Positions 7,684 through 16,416 of a DNA stretch of 64,000 nucleotides are shown here, one piece after another (positions within the stretch are counted from its first letter, which is position 1; every line of letters starts with the position of its first letter). The DNA is taken from contig NZ_VUOA01000014.1 in the NCBI RefSeq assembly GCF_008386575.1, positions 102,395 through 166,394 on the forward strand, read 5' to 3'. This DNA comes from Salinarimonas soli (GTDB lineage Bacteria > Pseudomonadota > Alphaproteobacteria > Rhizobiales > Beijerinckiaceae). The position numbers and the translations under genes were made by a program. The notes below the pieces were generated by a model, which was not told the origin of the DNA, searched no databases, and saw only the letters and a list, made by a program, of their open reading frames with translations.

Positions 7684-9593
7684 GCGTCGCCATCGCGGTC
7701 ACCCATCTGCTCGGCGTCGGCCACCTCGCCCGGGCCGCCGCGATCGGCCGGGCGCTCGCGCAGAGGGGCCATGCCGTCACGCTCGTCTCCGGGGGCATGC
7801 CCGCGCCTCTCGTCGACGTCACGGGGCTGAACCTCATGCAGCTCCCGCCCGTGCGGGTCGCGGGTACCGCTTTCACCACGCTCCTGGCGCCGGACGGAAC
7901 GCCCGCGGACGCGGCGCGGCTGGAGGAACGGCGGCGCATCCTCGCCGAGACGGTGCGGGCCCTGGCGCCGGACGTGCTCGTGACGGAGCTCTTCCCCTTC
8001 GGCCGCCGGGTGCTCGCGGACGAGTTCCTCGCCACGATCGACGCCGCCCGCGCCGCTCGCCCCGACGGCCTGGTCCTCGCCTCAGTCCGCGACGTGCTCG
8101 CGGCGCCAGGCAAGCCTGCGCGGGTCGGCCAGACGCACGAGCGCGTCGCGCGCCTCTATGACGGCGTGCTCGTCCACGGCGATCCCGCCCTCCTTCCCCT
8201 CGACCGGTCCTGGCCCGTGGACGAGACCCTGCGCCCGCGCCTGATCTATACGGGCTACGTGGCCGACAGCCGCGCCGCCGGGACAGGCGGGAGCCGCACG
8301 GGCGAGATCCTCGTGTCGGGCGGCGGCAGCGCCGCGAGCCTGCCGCTCTACCGCGCGGCGCTCGGTGCGGCAGCCCGCGTCGACCGGCCCTGGCGGATCC
8401 TCGTGGGTCACGGCGTCGATGCCGACAGCTTCGCGGCGCTCCGCGCCGCCGCACCGGCCAACGCGGTCGTCGAGCGGGCGCGGCCGGACTTCCCGGCGCT
8501 GCTGGCGGGCGCGGCTCTCTCGGTCAGCCAAGCGGGCTACAACACCGCGGTCGATCTCCTGCGCACCGGCACTCCCGCCGTGCTCGTGCCCTTCGCGGCG
8601 GGGCGGGAGACCGAGCAGACGCTGCGGGCCGAAGCCCTGGCGGCGGCAGGCCTCGCGGTGAGCCTCGCGGAGGCGGACCTCTCGCCCGAGACCCTCGCCG
8701 AGGCCGTCACGGCGGCGCTCACCCGGGCGCCCTCCCCCGCTCCCGCGATCCCCCTCGACGGCGCCGAGCGGACCGCGCGGATCGTCGAGGACCTCGCCCG
8801 GCGCCCCGCCGCACCCGCGATCCGCCGCCCCGGCCACGACTGGCGCCCCCTCGACGAGGCCCTGCGCCGCCGTGCAGATGACGGCGTGCCCGTCGCCATC
8901 TGGTGGCGCGACGACGATGCGGTCGCGGCGACCCCGGCCCTCGAACGGCTCCTCACGACGAGCCGGCACCTCGCCTGGCCCGTGGGCCTTGCCGTGGTGC
9001 CGGCGCTCCTGGAGCCCTCACTGGCCGAGCACCTGGCGTCCGAGCCGGAGGTCGACGTGCTGGTCCACGGCCTGCGGCACCGCAACCATGCCCCGGCCGG
9101 CGCCAAAAAGTCCGAGTTCGGCGCCGACCGGCCGCTCTCCGCGCTCCTGCGCGACACGGTGCGGGCGCTGCGCCTCACCCGGGCGGCCTTCCCGCATGCC
9201 GTCGTGCCCGTCTTCGTGCCGCCCTGGAACCGCATCGATCCGGCCCTCGCGCAGCGCTGCGCCGATCTCGGCTTCCACGCCGTCTCGACGTTCCGCCGCG
9301 CCGCGCCGCACGGCCCCGGCCTGCTGCCCCTGGAGACCCATCTCGACCCTGTCGACTGGCGCGGGGGACGCGGACTCGTCGACCCCGACCACCTCATCCG
9401 GGGCCTCGCGGCCGACATCGCCGATGCCTGGACGCCGCTTGGAGTCCTGACGCACCATCTGGCGCAGGACGAGGCGACATGGGCCTTCGTGGAGACGCTT
9501 CTCGACCGGCTCGCCGCGTCGCCGGCCGTGATCCGCACCTCGGCGCGGGCCGTGCTGCGGCCGGCGGGCGAACGCATGCTGGAGGCCGTGTGA
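7674..9593 (+). CDS. Fusion: MurG-like glycosyltransferase plus polysaccharide-deacetylase-like domain
   Basis: The 639-residue protein has two parts. Residues 1 to about 365 form a MurG-like GT-B glycosyltransferase related to the gene at 4024. It carries the LLGVGHLARAAAI loop near the N-terminus and a C-terminal QAGYNTAVDLLRTGTPAVLV donor segment. Residues of about 395-635 resemble the NodB/polysaccharide deacetylase fold, with WWRDDDA (about 410) in the metal-binding Asp-Asp position and HGLRHRNH (about 465) for the histidine motif. The fusion suggests that one polypeptide adds a sugar and then deacetylates it, or acts on two positions of the same glycan. It overlaps the upstream gene by 10 bases and the downstream ATPase by 3 (TGATG shared). 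The deacetylase assignment rests on motifs and spacing. Confidence 0.8.
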   Translation: MRLSVAIAVTHLLGVGHLARAAAIGRALAQRGHAVTLVSGGMPAPLVDVTGLNLMQLPPVRVAGTAFTTLLAPDGTPADAARLEERRRILAETVRALAPDVLVTELFPFGRRVLADEFLATIDAARAARPDGLVLASVRDVLAAPGKPARVGQTHERVARLYDGVLVHGDPALLPLDRSWPVDETLRPRLIYTGYVADSRAAGTGGSRTGEILVSGGGSAASLPLYRAALGAAARVDRPWRILVGHGVDADSFAALRAAAPANAVVERARPDFPALLAGAALSVSQAGYNTAVDLLRTGTPAVLVPFAAGRETEQTLRAEALAAAGLAVSLAEADLSPETLAEAVTAALTRAPSPAPAIPLDGAERTARIVEDLARRPAAPAIRRPGHDWRPLDEALRRRADDGVPVAIWWRDDDAVAATPALERLLTTSRHLAWPVGLAVVPALLEPSLAEHLASEPEVDVLVHGLRHRNHAPAGAKKSEFGADRPLSALLRDTVRALRLTRAAFPHAVVPVFVPPWNRIDPALAQRCADLGFHAVSTFRRAAPHGPGLLPLETHLDPVDWRGGRGLVDPDHLIRGLAADIADAWTPLGVLTHHLAQDEATWAFVETLLDRLAASPAVIRTSARAVLRPAGERMLEAV

Positions 9594-11446
9594 TGGCCCC
9601 TCTCCTGCGGGTCCAGGATCTCGCCGTCACCTTCACGACCGCCTCGGGCGAGGTGCGGGCCGTCGACGGGGTCTCGTTCGACGTGGCGCGCGGGCGCACG
9701 GTGGCGCTCGTCGGCGAATCGGGCTCCGGCAAGTCCGTGACGGCGCAGGCGATCCTGCGCCTCCTCCCGAAAAGCGCCCGCATCGTCGGCGGCTCGATGC
9801 TGTTCTCGGAAACGCCCGGCGCCATCCCCCTGGACCTTGCGCGCCTCGACCCCAGCAGCGGCACCCTGCGCCGTCTGCGCGGCGGGCGCATCGCCATGGT
9901 CTTCCAGGATCCGATGACGTCCCTCTCCCCCCTCCACACGGTGGGCGACCAGGTGTCGGAGGCTCTGCTCGCGCACGAGCCTGTCTCGCGCAAGGAGGCG
10001 CTGGAGCGGGCCCGCGCCGCCCTGGAGCGGGTCGGCTTTCCCGATCCCGCCCGGGCTCTCGATACCTATCCCTTCGAGCTCTCCGGGGGCCTGCGCCAGC
10101 GCGCCATGATCGCCATGGCCCTCATCACGCGCCCGGCCCTCCTCATCGCCGACGAGCCCACCACCGCGCTCGACATGACCACCCAAGCCGGGATCCTCGA
10201 CTTGATCCGGGATCTCCAGGCCGACACCGGGATGGCCGTGCTCATGATCACCCACGATCTCGGCGTGGTGGCGAACGTGGCCGACGAGGTGGTCGTGCTC
10301 TATCGCGGGCGTGTCATGGAGGCGGGCGGGCGCAACGCGCTCTTCCGCCACCCGCGCCATCCTTATTTCAAGGCGCTGCTGCACGCGGTGCCGCGCTTCC
10401 ACATGGAGCCCGGCGAGCGCCTCACGCCGATCCGCGACGTCCGCCCGCCCCTGCCCGAGCGCCGCGAGCCCGCGCCTGCCGGCGCCGGCCCGGTTCTGGC
10501 GGTCTGCGACGTGCGCAAGACCTACACCCTGCGCGCCGGCCTGTTCAGCGGCACGACGCGCCTGGTCCACGCGGTGAACGGCGTCTCCCTCCATCTCATG
10601 CCGGGGGAGACCCTCGGCCTCGTCGGCGAGTCCGGCAGCGGCAAGACCACCCTGATCCGCATGGTCCTGCGCTCCCTCGATCCCGATTCCGGCACGATCG
10701 CCTACGACGACGGCACCGGGCCCGCCGACGTGCACCGGCTGTCGGGCGAGGCGCTGGCGCGCTTCCGCCGCGCGGTGGGCTTCGTCTTCCAGGACCCGTA
10801 CTCGTCGCTCAACCCGCGCATGACGGCCCTGGAGATCGTCACCGAGCCCCTGCGCATCGGCGGCGCCGGCCGCGAGGCGCGCTACCGGCGGGCCAAGGCG
10901 CTCATGGACATGGTGGGCCTGCCGCGATCGAGCCTCGGGCGCTATCCCCACGCCTTCTCCGGCGGCCAGCGCCAGCGCCTCGGGATCGCGCGGGCGCTCG
11001 CGCTGGAGCCGCGCATCCTCATCTGCGACGAGCCCGTCTCGGCCCTCGACGTCTCGGTCCAGGCCCAGATCCTGAACCTCCTGCGCGACCTTCAGGGGGC
11101 GCTCGGCCTGTCCTGCCTCTTCGTGTCCCACAATCTCGCGGTGGTCGACTACATGGCCGAGCGGATCTGCGTCATGTGCCGCGGCCTCGTGGTCGAGGAG
11201 GCGCCCCGCGCGGCGCTCTTCCGCAACCCCGTCCACCCCTATACCCGGACGCTGCTCGCCGCCGTGCCCGAGCCCGACCCCGACCATCCTCTCGACTTCG
11301 CCGCGTTGCGCCGCGACCGCCTGTCCGATCCCCGCACCTGGCCCGCGCCGTTTACGCTCGCGCCCGGCGAGGCCGGGGTGATGCACGAGATCGAGCCCGG
11401 CCACCGGGTGCGCCGGACCGCCAAAGACCGCCAGGAGGCCGCCTGA
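9593..11446 (+). CDS. Peptide-type ABC importer ATPase, tandem fused NBDs (YejF/DppDF-like)
   Basis: The 617-residue protein contains two complete ABC ATPase domains. Walker A motifs are GESGSGKSVT (about residue 41) and GESGSGKTTL (about 344). Signatures are LSGGLRQR (about 163) and FSGGQRQRL (about 456). Walker B motifs ending in DEP precede TTALDMT and VSALDVS. Each half ends with the OppD/F-type extension (RHPRHPYFKALL, RNPVHPYTRTLL). Both sites look catalytically intact, in contrast to the ABC protein at 1164-3845. The ATG overlaps the glycosyltransferase stop. Together with the binding protein and permeases downstream it forms a complete importer, separated from them only by the gene at 11446. 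Confidence 0.93.
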   Translation: MAPLLRVQDLAVTFTTASGEVRAVDGVSFDVARGRTVALVGESGSGKSVTAQAILRLLPKSARIVGGSMLFSETPGAIPLDLARLDPSSGTLRRLRGGRIAMVFQDPMTSLSPLHTVGDQVSEALLAHEPVSRKEALERARAALERVGFPDPARALDTYPFELSGGLRQRAMIAMALITRPALLIADEPTTALDMTTQAGILDLIRDLQADTGMAVLMITHDLGVVANVADEVVVLYRGRVMEAGGRNALFRHPRHPYFKALLHAVPRFHMEPGERLTPIRDVRPPLPERREPAPAGAGPVLAVCDVRKTYTLRAGLFSGTTRLVHAVNGVSLHLMPGETLGLVGESGSGKTTLIRMVLRSLDPDSGTIAYDDGTGPADVHRLSGEALARFRRAVGFVFQDPYSSLNPRMTALEIVTEPLRIGGAGREARYRRAKALMDMVGLPRSSLGRYPHAFSGGQRQRLGIARALALEPRILICDEPVSALDVSVQAQILNLLRDLQGALGLSCLFVSHNLAVVDYMAERICVMCRGLVVEEAPRAALFRNPVHPYTRTLLAAVPEPDPDHPLDFAALRRDRLSDPRTWPAPFTLAPGEAGVMHEIEPGHRVRRTAKDRQEAA

Positions 11447-12324
11447 TGACCACGATCTTCGCCCGCCCAGCTCCCCGCCCGAGCGCGCCCCTGGAGCGGC
11501 TGCGCCGGCGCCTGCTGGAGCCCTTCTTCACGAGGCTCGGCTACGATCTCGTGCCGGCGGTGCCCGAGTGGGAGCACCGGCCCCTGTCGCGCCGCGAGGT
11601 GGACCGGCTCGTCACGGCCGCCGCGCGGGGGCTTTCAGCCGATATGGCGGCGGCAGGGCTCACGCCGCGGGAGGCGCCGGAGGCGACGGTCGCCGCGTTC
11701 CTCGATCTCATCCGCACCTGCCCGGTACGCCAGAAGCGCGGCGGGAACGGCTTCAACGGCGCGCTCCAGGTCTATGCCGTCGTACGAGCCCTCCAGCCGA
11801 GCGTAATCGTGGAATCCGGCGTGTTCCGCGGCCTCACCACGTGGCTCATGCGCCAGGCCGCGCCCGACGCCACGATCCTGTGCTTCGACCCGAATCTCGG
11901 GAACCTGCACTACCGCGATCCGGCCGCGCGCTACTCGACGGACGACTGGTCGAGCGCCGACCTCTCGGGTCTCGACACGGCGGACGCGCTCGCCTTCTTC
12001 GACGACCATATCAGCCAAGCCCGCCGTATCCTCGAGTCCTCCGACCGGGGCTTCCGCCGCGTCCTGTTCGACGACAACGCCGCCGCCCACCGCATCCACG
12101 GCCATGGCGGGCCGGCCCACCCGACCTTGAGCATGGTGCTCGACGACGATCCCGGCGAGCCGATCCGCTGGCGGCGCAACGGGCGCGAGTTCGCCTACGT
12201 GCCCGATCCCGCCCTGCTCGCCGAGGCGCGGTCCCGCATCGCGCTCGCCCACGATTTTGACGACCTCCATGCCGCCACGGGCTACTCGCCCGCAAGGATC
12301 AGCTATGTGGCGCTTCGCGCTTGA
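11446..12324 (+). CDS. Rossmann-fold protein, SAM methyltransferase or cephalosporin-hydroxylase-like
   Basis: The 292-residue protein has a central VIVESGVFRGLTTWLM segment (about residues 120-135), which resembles motif I of class I SAM-dependent methyltransferases (E/D-x-G-x-x-x-G). ILCFDPN follows at the position of the acidic ribose-binding residue. This pattern occurs in small-molecule and glycan-modifying enzymes annotated as methyltransferase or cephalosporin hydroxylase. It sits inside an ABC importer operon, with ATGA coupling to the ATPase and a 20-base overlap with the binding-protein gene. I cannot assign a reaction; methylation of the glycan or transported compound is inference. 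Confidence 0.7.
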   Translation: MTTIFARPAPRPSAPLERLRRRLLEPFFTRLGYDLVPAVPEWEHRPLSRREVDRLVTAAARGLSADMAAAGLTPREAPEATVAAFLDLIRTCPVRQKRGGNGFNGALQVYAVVRALQPSVIVESGVFRGLTTWLMRQAAPDATILCFDPNLGNLHYRDPAARYSTDDWSSADLSGLDTADALAFFDDHISQARRILESSDRGFRRVLFDDNAAAHRIHGHGGPAHPTLSMVLDDDPGEPIRWRRNGREFAYVPDPALLAEARSRIALAHDFDDLHAATGYSPARISYVALRA

Positions 12325-14227
12325 ACTCGCGCTCGGTCTGGCGCTCGGCCTCGCCGCCCTCCCGGCGGCGGCCCTCGACGCGGTCGAGACGCCCTCGCTC
12401 GCGGCGCGGGTCGCGCGCGGGGAGCTGCCGCCCGTCGCCGCGCGCCTGCCCGCCGAGCCCCTCGTGGTCGATCCCGAGGCGAGCGGGCGCACGTTCGGCC
12501 GGCCGGGCGGCAGCCTCGTGACGCTCGCGCCCCGCGCCCGCGACATCCGCTACGTCTCGACATTCTCCTATGCGCGGCTCGTCGGCTACGACGAGGCGCT
12601 GCATCTCGGGCCCGACATCCTGGCGCGGGTGGACGACGAGGCGGGCCGGGTCTTCACGCTCCATCTGCGCCCGGGCCACCGCTGGTCCGACGGGCATCCC
12701 TTCACGGCGGAGGACTTCCGCTACTTCTGGGAGGACGTCGCGACAAACCGGGAGCTCACCCCCGGCGGCGTGCCCGATTTCCTCCTCGTCGACGGGCGCC
12801 CGCCGCGCTTCGAGGTGATCGACGAGCGCACAATCCGCTATGCCTGGGACGCTCCCAACCCGCGCTTCCTGCCGGCGCTCGCCGCGCCCCGCGATCCCTA
12901 CATCTACCGCCCGGCCCACTACCTGAAGCGCTATCACGCGGTCTACACCGACCCGGACGCCCTGCTCCAGAAGGCCCGGCGCCAGAAGCTCGCCTCGTGG
13001 GCGGCCCTGCATAACCGGGTCGACGACATGAACGAGGGATCGAACCTCGACATGCCGACGCTCAATCCCTGGCGGATCGCGACGCCCGCCCCCGCGTCCC
13101 GCTTCGTCTTCGAGCGCAACCCATACTACCACCGGGTCGACACGCGCGGCCAACAGCTGCCCTATATCGACCGGATCGTCGTGGACGTCGCGGCCGCGGG
13201 GCTCTTCGCGGCGAAGGCCAATGCGGGCGAGGCGGACCTGCTCGCCCGCGGCCTCTCGATCCTCGACGTGCCGATCCTCAAGGAGGGCGAGCGGGCGCGC
13301 GGCTACCGCACGCTCCTGTGGCGCAACGCCCGCGGCTCGGAGCTCGCCCTCTACCCGAACCTCAACGTGGTCGACCCCGTCTGGCGCGCGCTCAACCGCG
13401 ACGTCCGCTTCCGCCGCGCCCTGTCGCTCGGCATCGACCGGCGCACCCTCAACAACGCCCTGTTCTTCGGGCTCGGCGTCGAGGGGGCCAACACGGTGCT
13501 GGAGGGCTCGGCGCTGCATACGCCCGATCTTCGCACCACGAACGCCACCTACGACCCCGCCGAGGCCCGCCGCCTCCTCGACGCGGCGGGCCTGAACCGT
13601 CGCGACGGCAGCGGGACCCGCCTCCTCTCCGACGGACGCCCCCTGGAGATCGTCGTCGAGACCGACGGCGACGCGCCCCTCGTGGTGGATGGGCTCACCC
13701 TCATCGCGGAGTTCTGGCGCGAGATCGGCATCCGCCTGATCGTGAAGCCGCAGGACCGCACGGTGCTGCGCAACCGCATCTATGCGGGGCACACCGTGCT
13801 TTCGGCGGGGCCCGGCCTCGACAACGCGACGCCCACGCCCGTGATGGTTCCCGTCGAGCTCGCGCCCATGCGCCAGGACACCTGGTCCTGGCCGAAATGG
13901 GGGCAATATGCCGAGACGCGGGGCGGCGCCGGCGAGGCCGTCGACATGCCCGAGGCGATGGCGCTCCAGGAGTCCTTCGGCCGCTGGGCGGCGAGCGCGG
14001 ACGAGGCCGGCAAGGCCGCCGCCTGGCGCGACATGCTCGAGAACCACGCCCGGAACGTCTGGACGATCGGCACCGTCGCCGGCGCCCCGCATCCGATCGT
14101 GGTGCGCTCAGGCCTGGAAAACCTGCCGCGCCGGGGCGACTGGGCCTGGGAGCCCACCGCGATGCTCGGGGTCTACCGCCTCGACGAGCTCTATTGGAGC
14201 CGCCCGGCGGACGGGAGGCCCTCGTGA
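12305..14227 (+). CDS. ABC transporter solute-binding protein, family 5 (peptide/oligopeptide type)
   Basis: The 640-residue protein starts with a signal peptide (MWRFALELALGLALGLAALP, cleavage probably near AAALDA). The mature protein has the SBP family 5 landmarks: an early LVGYDEALHLGPDILARV segment, LRPGHRWSDGHPFTAEDF, and a late YDPAEARRLLDAAGL element. The start at 12305 is chosen because it places the signal peptide at the N-terminus; an upstream in-frame start would add 16 hydrophilic residues. It ends in a 4-base overlap (GTGA) with the first permease gene. Acting in the periplasm, it would deliver a peptide, glycopeptide or other ligand to the importer. Confidence 0.9.
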   Translation: MWRFALELALGLALGLAALPAAALDAVETPSLAARVARGELPPVAARLPAEPLVVDPEASGRTFGRPGGSLVTLAPRARDIRYVSTFSYARLVGYDEALHLGPDILARVDDEAGRVFTLHLRPGHRWSDGHPFTAEDFRYFWEDVATNRELTPGGVPDFLLVDGRPPRFEVIDERTIRYAWDAPNPRFLPALAAPRDPYIYRPAHYLKRYHAVYTDPDALLQKARRQKLASWAALHNRVDDMNEGSNLDMPTLNPWRIATPAPASRFVFERNPYYHRVDTRGQQLPYIDRIVVDVAAAGLFAAKANAGEADLLARGLSILDVPILKEGERARGYRTLLWRNARGSELALYPNLNVVDPVWRALNRDVRFRRALSLGIDRRTLNNALFFGLGVEGANTVLEGSALHTPDLRTTNATYDPAEARRLLDAAGLNRRDGSGTRLLSDGRPLEIVVETDGDAPLVVDGLTLIAEFWREIGIRLIVKPQDRTVLRNRIYAGHTVLSAGPGLDNATPTPVMVPVELAPMRQDTWSWPKWGQYAETRGGAGEAVDMPEAMALQESFGRWAASADEAGKAAAWRDMLENHARNVWTIGTVAGAPHPIVVRSGLENLPRRGDWAWEPTAMLGVYRLDELYWSRPADGRPS

Positions 14228-15246
14228 TCCGCTACCTCCTGCGCCGCCTCCTCGGCATGGCGGCGACCCTCCTCCTGATCTCCGCCCTCGTCTTCCTCAT
14301 CATCAAGCTCCCCCCCGGCGACTTCCTCACGAACCAGATCCAGGAGCTGCGAGGCCAGGGCGAGGCGGCCTCCGTGGCGCGCGCCGAGTTCCTGATGCGC
14401 CAATACGGGCTCGACCGGCCGGTGGTGGAGCAGTACCTCGCCTGGGTCGGGCTGATGCCGGGCCCGGCGGGCTTCTCGGGCCTCCTCCAGGGCGACTGGG
14501 GGTGGTCCTTCGAGTTCGACCGCCCCGTGCGCGAGGTGGTGGGCGACGCCCTCTGGCTCACCCTCGTCGTCAACCTCGCGGTCCTCCTCTTCGTCCACGC
14601 GGTGGCGATCCCGATCGCGATCTACTCGGCGACGCGGCCCTACTCGCTCGGCGACACGGTGGTCACCTTCATCGGCTATGTGGGCCTTGCGACGCCGAGC
14701 TTCCTCCTCGCCCTCGTCATGCTGTTCTACGCCAATCGCTGGTTCGGCGTGTCGATCGGCGGGCTCTACGACCCGGCCTTCGAGGGCAAGCCGTGGAGCG
14801 CCGACAAGGTCCTGTCGCTCGTCTCCCACCTCGTGGTCCCGACCCTCGTCATCGGCCTGTCGGGCACCGCCGCCATGATCCGGCGCATGCGGGCGAACCT
14901 CCTCGACGAGCTCGCCAAGCCCTATTACGTGACCGCCAAGGCCAAGGGCCTGACCCGGCGGCGCGCGCTCCTGAAATACCCGTTCCGGATGTCGCTCAAC
15001 CCCTTCGTGGCCGACATCGGCAACCTGCTGCCGGGCCTCGTCTCGGGCTCCGTCCTCGTCTCCCTGGTGCTCAGCCTGCCCACCGTCGGCCCGCTCCTGC
15101 TCGGCGCCCTCAAGACGCAGGACCAGTTCCTGGCGGGCTTCATCCTCATGTTCGTGGCGGCGCTCACCGTCATCGGCATGCTCGTCTCTGACCTCGCGCT
15201 CGCCTGGCTCGACCCGCGCATCCGCTTAGGGGGACGGCGGCGATGA
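14224..15246 (+). CDS. ABC importer permease (DppB/YejB-type)
   Basis: The 340-residue membrane protein starts at GTG, overlapping the previous stop. It begins IRYLLRRLLGMAATLLLISALVF, the usual first membrane segment of DppB-type permeases, and has about six hydrophobic segments. The permease EAA-like loop is visible at about residues 225-250 (LAKPYYVTAKAKGLTRRRAL). An insert between the first membrane segment and the core (TNQIQELRG through WGWSFEFD) is longer than in simple DppB proteins. It is coupled to the next permease by an ATGA overlap. Confidence 0.92.
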   Translation: MIRYLLRRLLGMAATLLLISALVFLIIKLPPGDFLTNQIQELRGQGEAASVARAEFLMRQYGLDRPVVEQYLAWVGLMPGPAGFSGLLQGDWGWSFEFDRPVREVVGDALWLTLVVNLAVLLFVHAVAIPIAIYSATRPYSLGDTVVTFIGYVGLATPSFLLALVMLFYANRWFGVSIGGLYDPAFEGKPWSADKVLSLVSHLVVPTLVIGLSGTAAMIRRMRANLLDELAKPYYVTAKAKGLTRRRALLKYPFRMSLNPFVADIGNLLPGLVSGSVLVSLVLSLPTVGPLLLGALKTQDQFLAGFILMFVAALTVIGMLVSDLALAWLDPRIRLGGRRR

Positions 15247-16400
15247 CGGCGCAGGACCGCTCGCATTATGTCGATCCCAGACCCTTCGAGCCGGGCGAGG
15301 TGGAGCCGTCGGGGCTGCACGACGAGCGCTACGACCGCGCCTCGTCCCGGCGGCTGATCTGGTGGCGGTTCAAGCGGCACCGGATCGCCGTGGCCTCCCT
15401 CGTGCTCATCGGCCTGTTCTATCTCGTGGCGTTCCTGGCGGAGCCGCTCGCCCCTTACGACGAATCCCGTCGCCACGGCGATTTCATCTACGCGCCCCCG
15501 CAGGGCCTCCACCTCGTCCACGAGGGAGTGCTCCGCGGGCCCTTCGTCTACCCTTATCGCTTCGTCTTCGACCCCGAGACCTTCACCCGCGCCTACATCG
15601 TCGACCGGACCCGGCCGCAGCCTCTGCGCTATCTCTGCTCTGGCCAGGCCTACCGGTTCTGGGGGCTGTTCGAGACGCGCTTCCGCTTCGTCTGCCCTCC
15701 CGAGGACGGCACCCTGTTCGTCCTCGGCACCGACCGGCTGGGGCGCGACGTGTTCTCGCGCATCATCCACGGCACGCGCATCTCGCTCACCGTGGGGCTC
15801 ATCGGTATCACGATCTCGTTCGCCCTGGGCCTCTTCTTCGGCGGCATCGCCGGCTATTTCGGCGGCTGGATCGACACCCTGGTGCAGCGGCTCATCGAGG
15901 TCATCCGCTCGCTGCCCGAGCTGCCGCTCTGGCTGGCGCTTTCGGCGGCGCTGCCGGCGAACTGGAGCCCGCTTCTCGTCTTCCTCGGCATCACGGTGAT
16001 CCTCGGCCTCCTCGACTGGCCGGGGCTCGCGCGGGCCGTGCGCTCGAAGCTTCTGGCGCTGCGCGAGGAGGAGTTCGTGCGCGCGGCCGAGCTCATGGGC
16101 GCGCGCCCGAGCCGGGTCATCGCCCGTCACCTCATCCCGAACTTCATGAGCCACCTCATCGCCTCGGCGACGCTCTCGATCCCCGGGATGATCCTCGGCG
16201 AGACGGCGCTCTCCTTCCTCGGCCTCGGCCTGCGGCCCCCGGTGACGAGCTGGGGCGTGCTCCTGTCGGAGGCGCAGAACCTCGCGGCCGTGCAGCTCTA
16301 TCCGTGGCTGCTCCTGCCCATGGTACCCGTCTTCCTCGTGGTGCTGGCCTTCAACTTCCTCGGCGACGGCCTGCGCGACGCGGCCGATCCCTATCATTAG
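15243..16400 (+). CDS. ABC importer permease (DppC/YejE-type)
   Basis: The 385-residue protein has an N-terminal hydrophilic stretch, a first membrane helix (IAVASLVLIGLFYLVAFLAE), and a periplasmic insert of more than 100 residues. Then comes the DppC-like core with LGTDRLGRDVFSRIIHGTRI (about residue 165) and the EAA loop EEEFVRAAELMGARPSRVI (about 275-293). This pairs it with the upstream permease as the second membrane subunit. It is the last gene of the overlapping run that began in the glycosyltransferases; a 16-bp gap follows before the sugar dehydrogenase. Confidence 0.92.
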   Translation: MTAQDRSHYVDPRPFEPGEVEPSGLHDERYDRASSRRLIWWRFKRHRIAVASLVLIGLFYLVAFLAEPLAPYDESRRHGDFIYAPPQGLHLVHEGVLRGPFVYPYRFVFDPETFTRAYIVDRTRPQPLRYLCSGQAYRFWGLFETRFRFVCPPEDGTLFVLGTDRLGRDVFSRIIHGTRISLTVGLIGITISFALGLFFGGIAGYFGGWIDTLVQRLIEVIRSLPELPLWLALSAALPANWSPLLVFLGITVILGLLDWPGLARAVRSKLLALREEEFVRAAELMGARPSRVIARHLIPNFMSHLIASATLSIPGMILGETALSFLGLGLRPPVTSWGVLLSEAQNLAAVQLYPWLLLPMVPVFLVVLAFNFLGDGLRDAADPYH

Positions 16401-16416
16401 GACCCGGAGCACCGTC

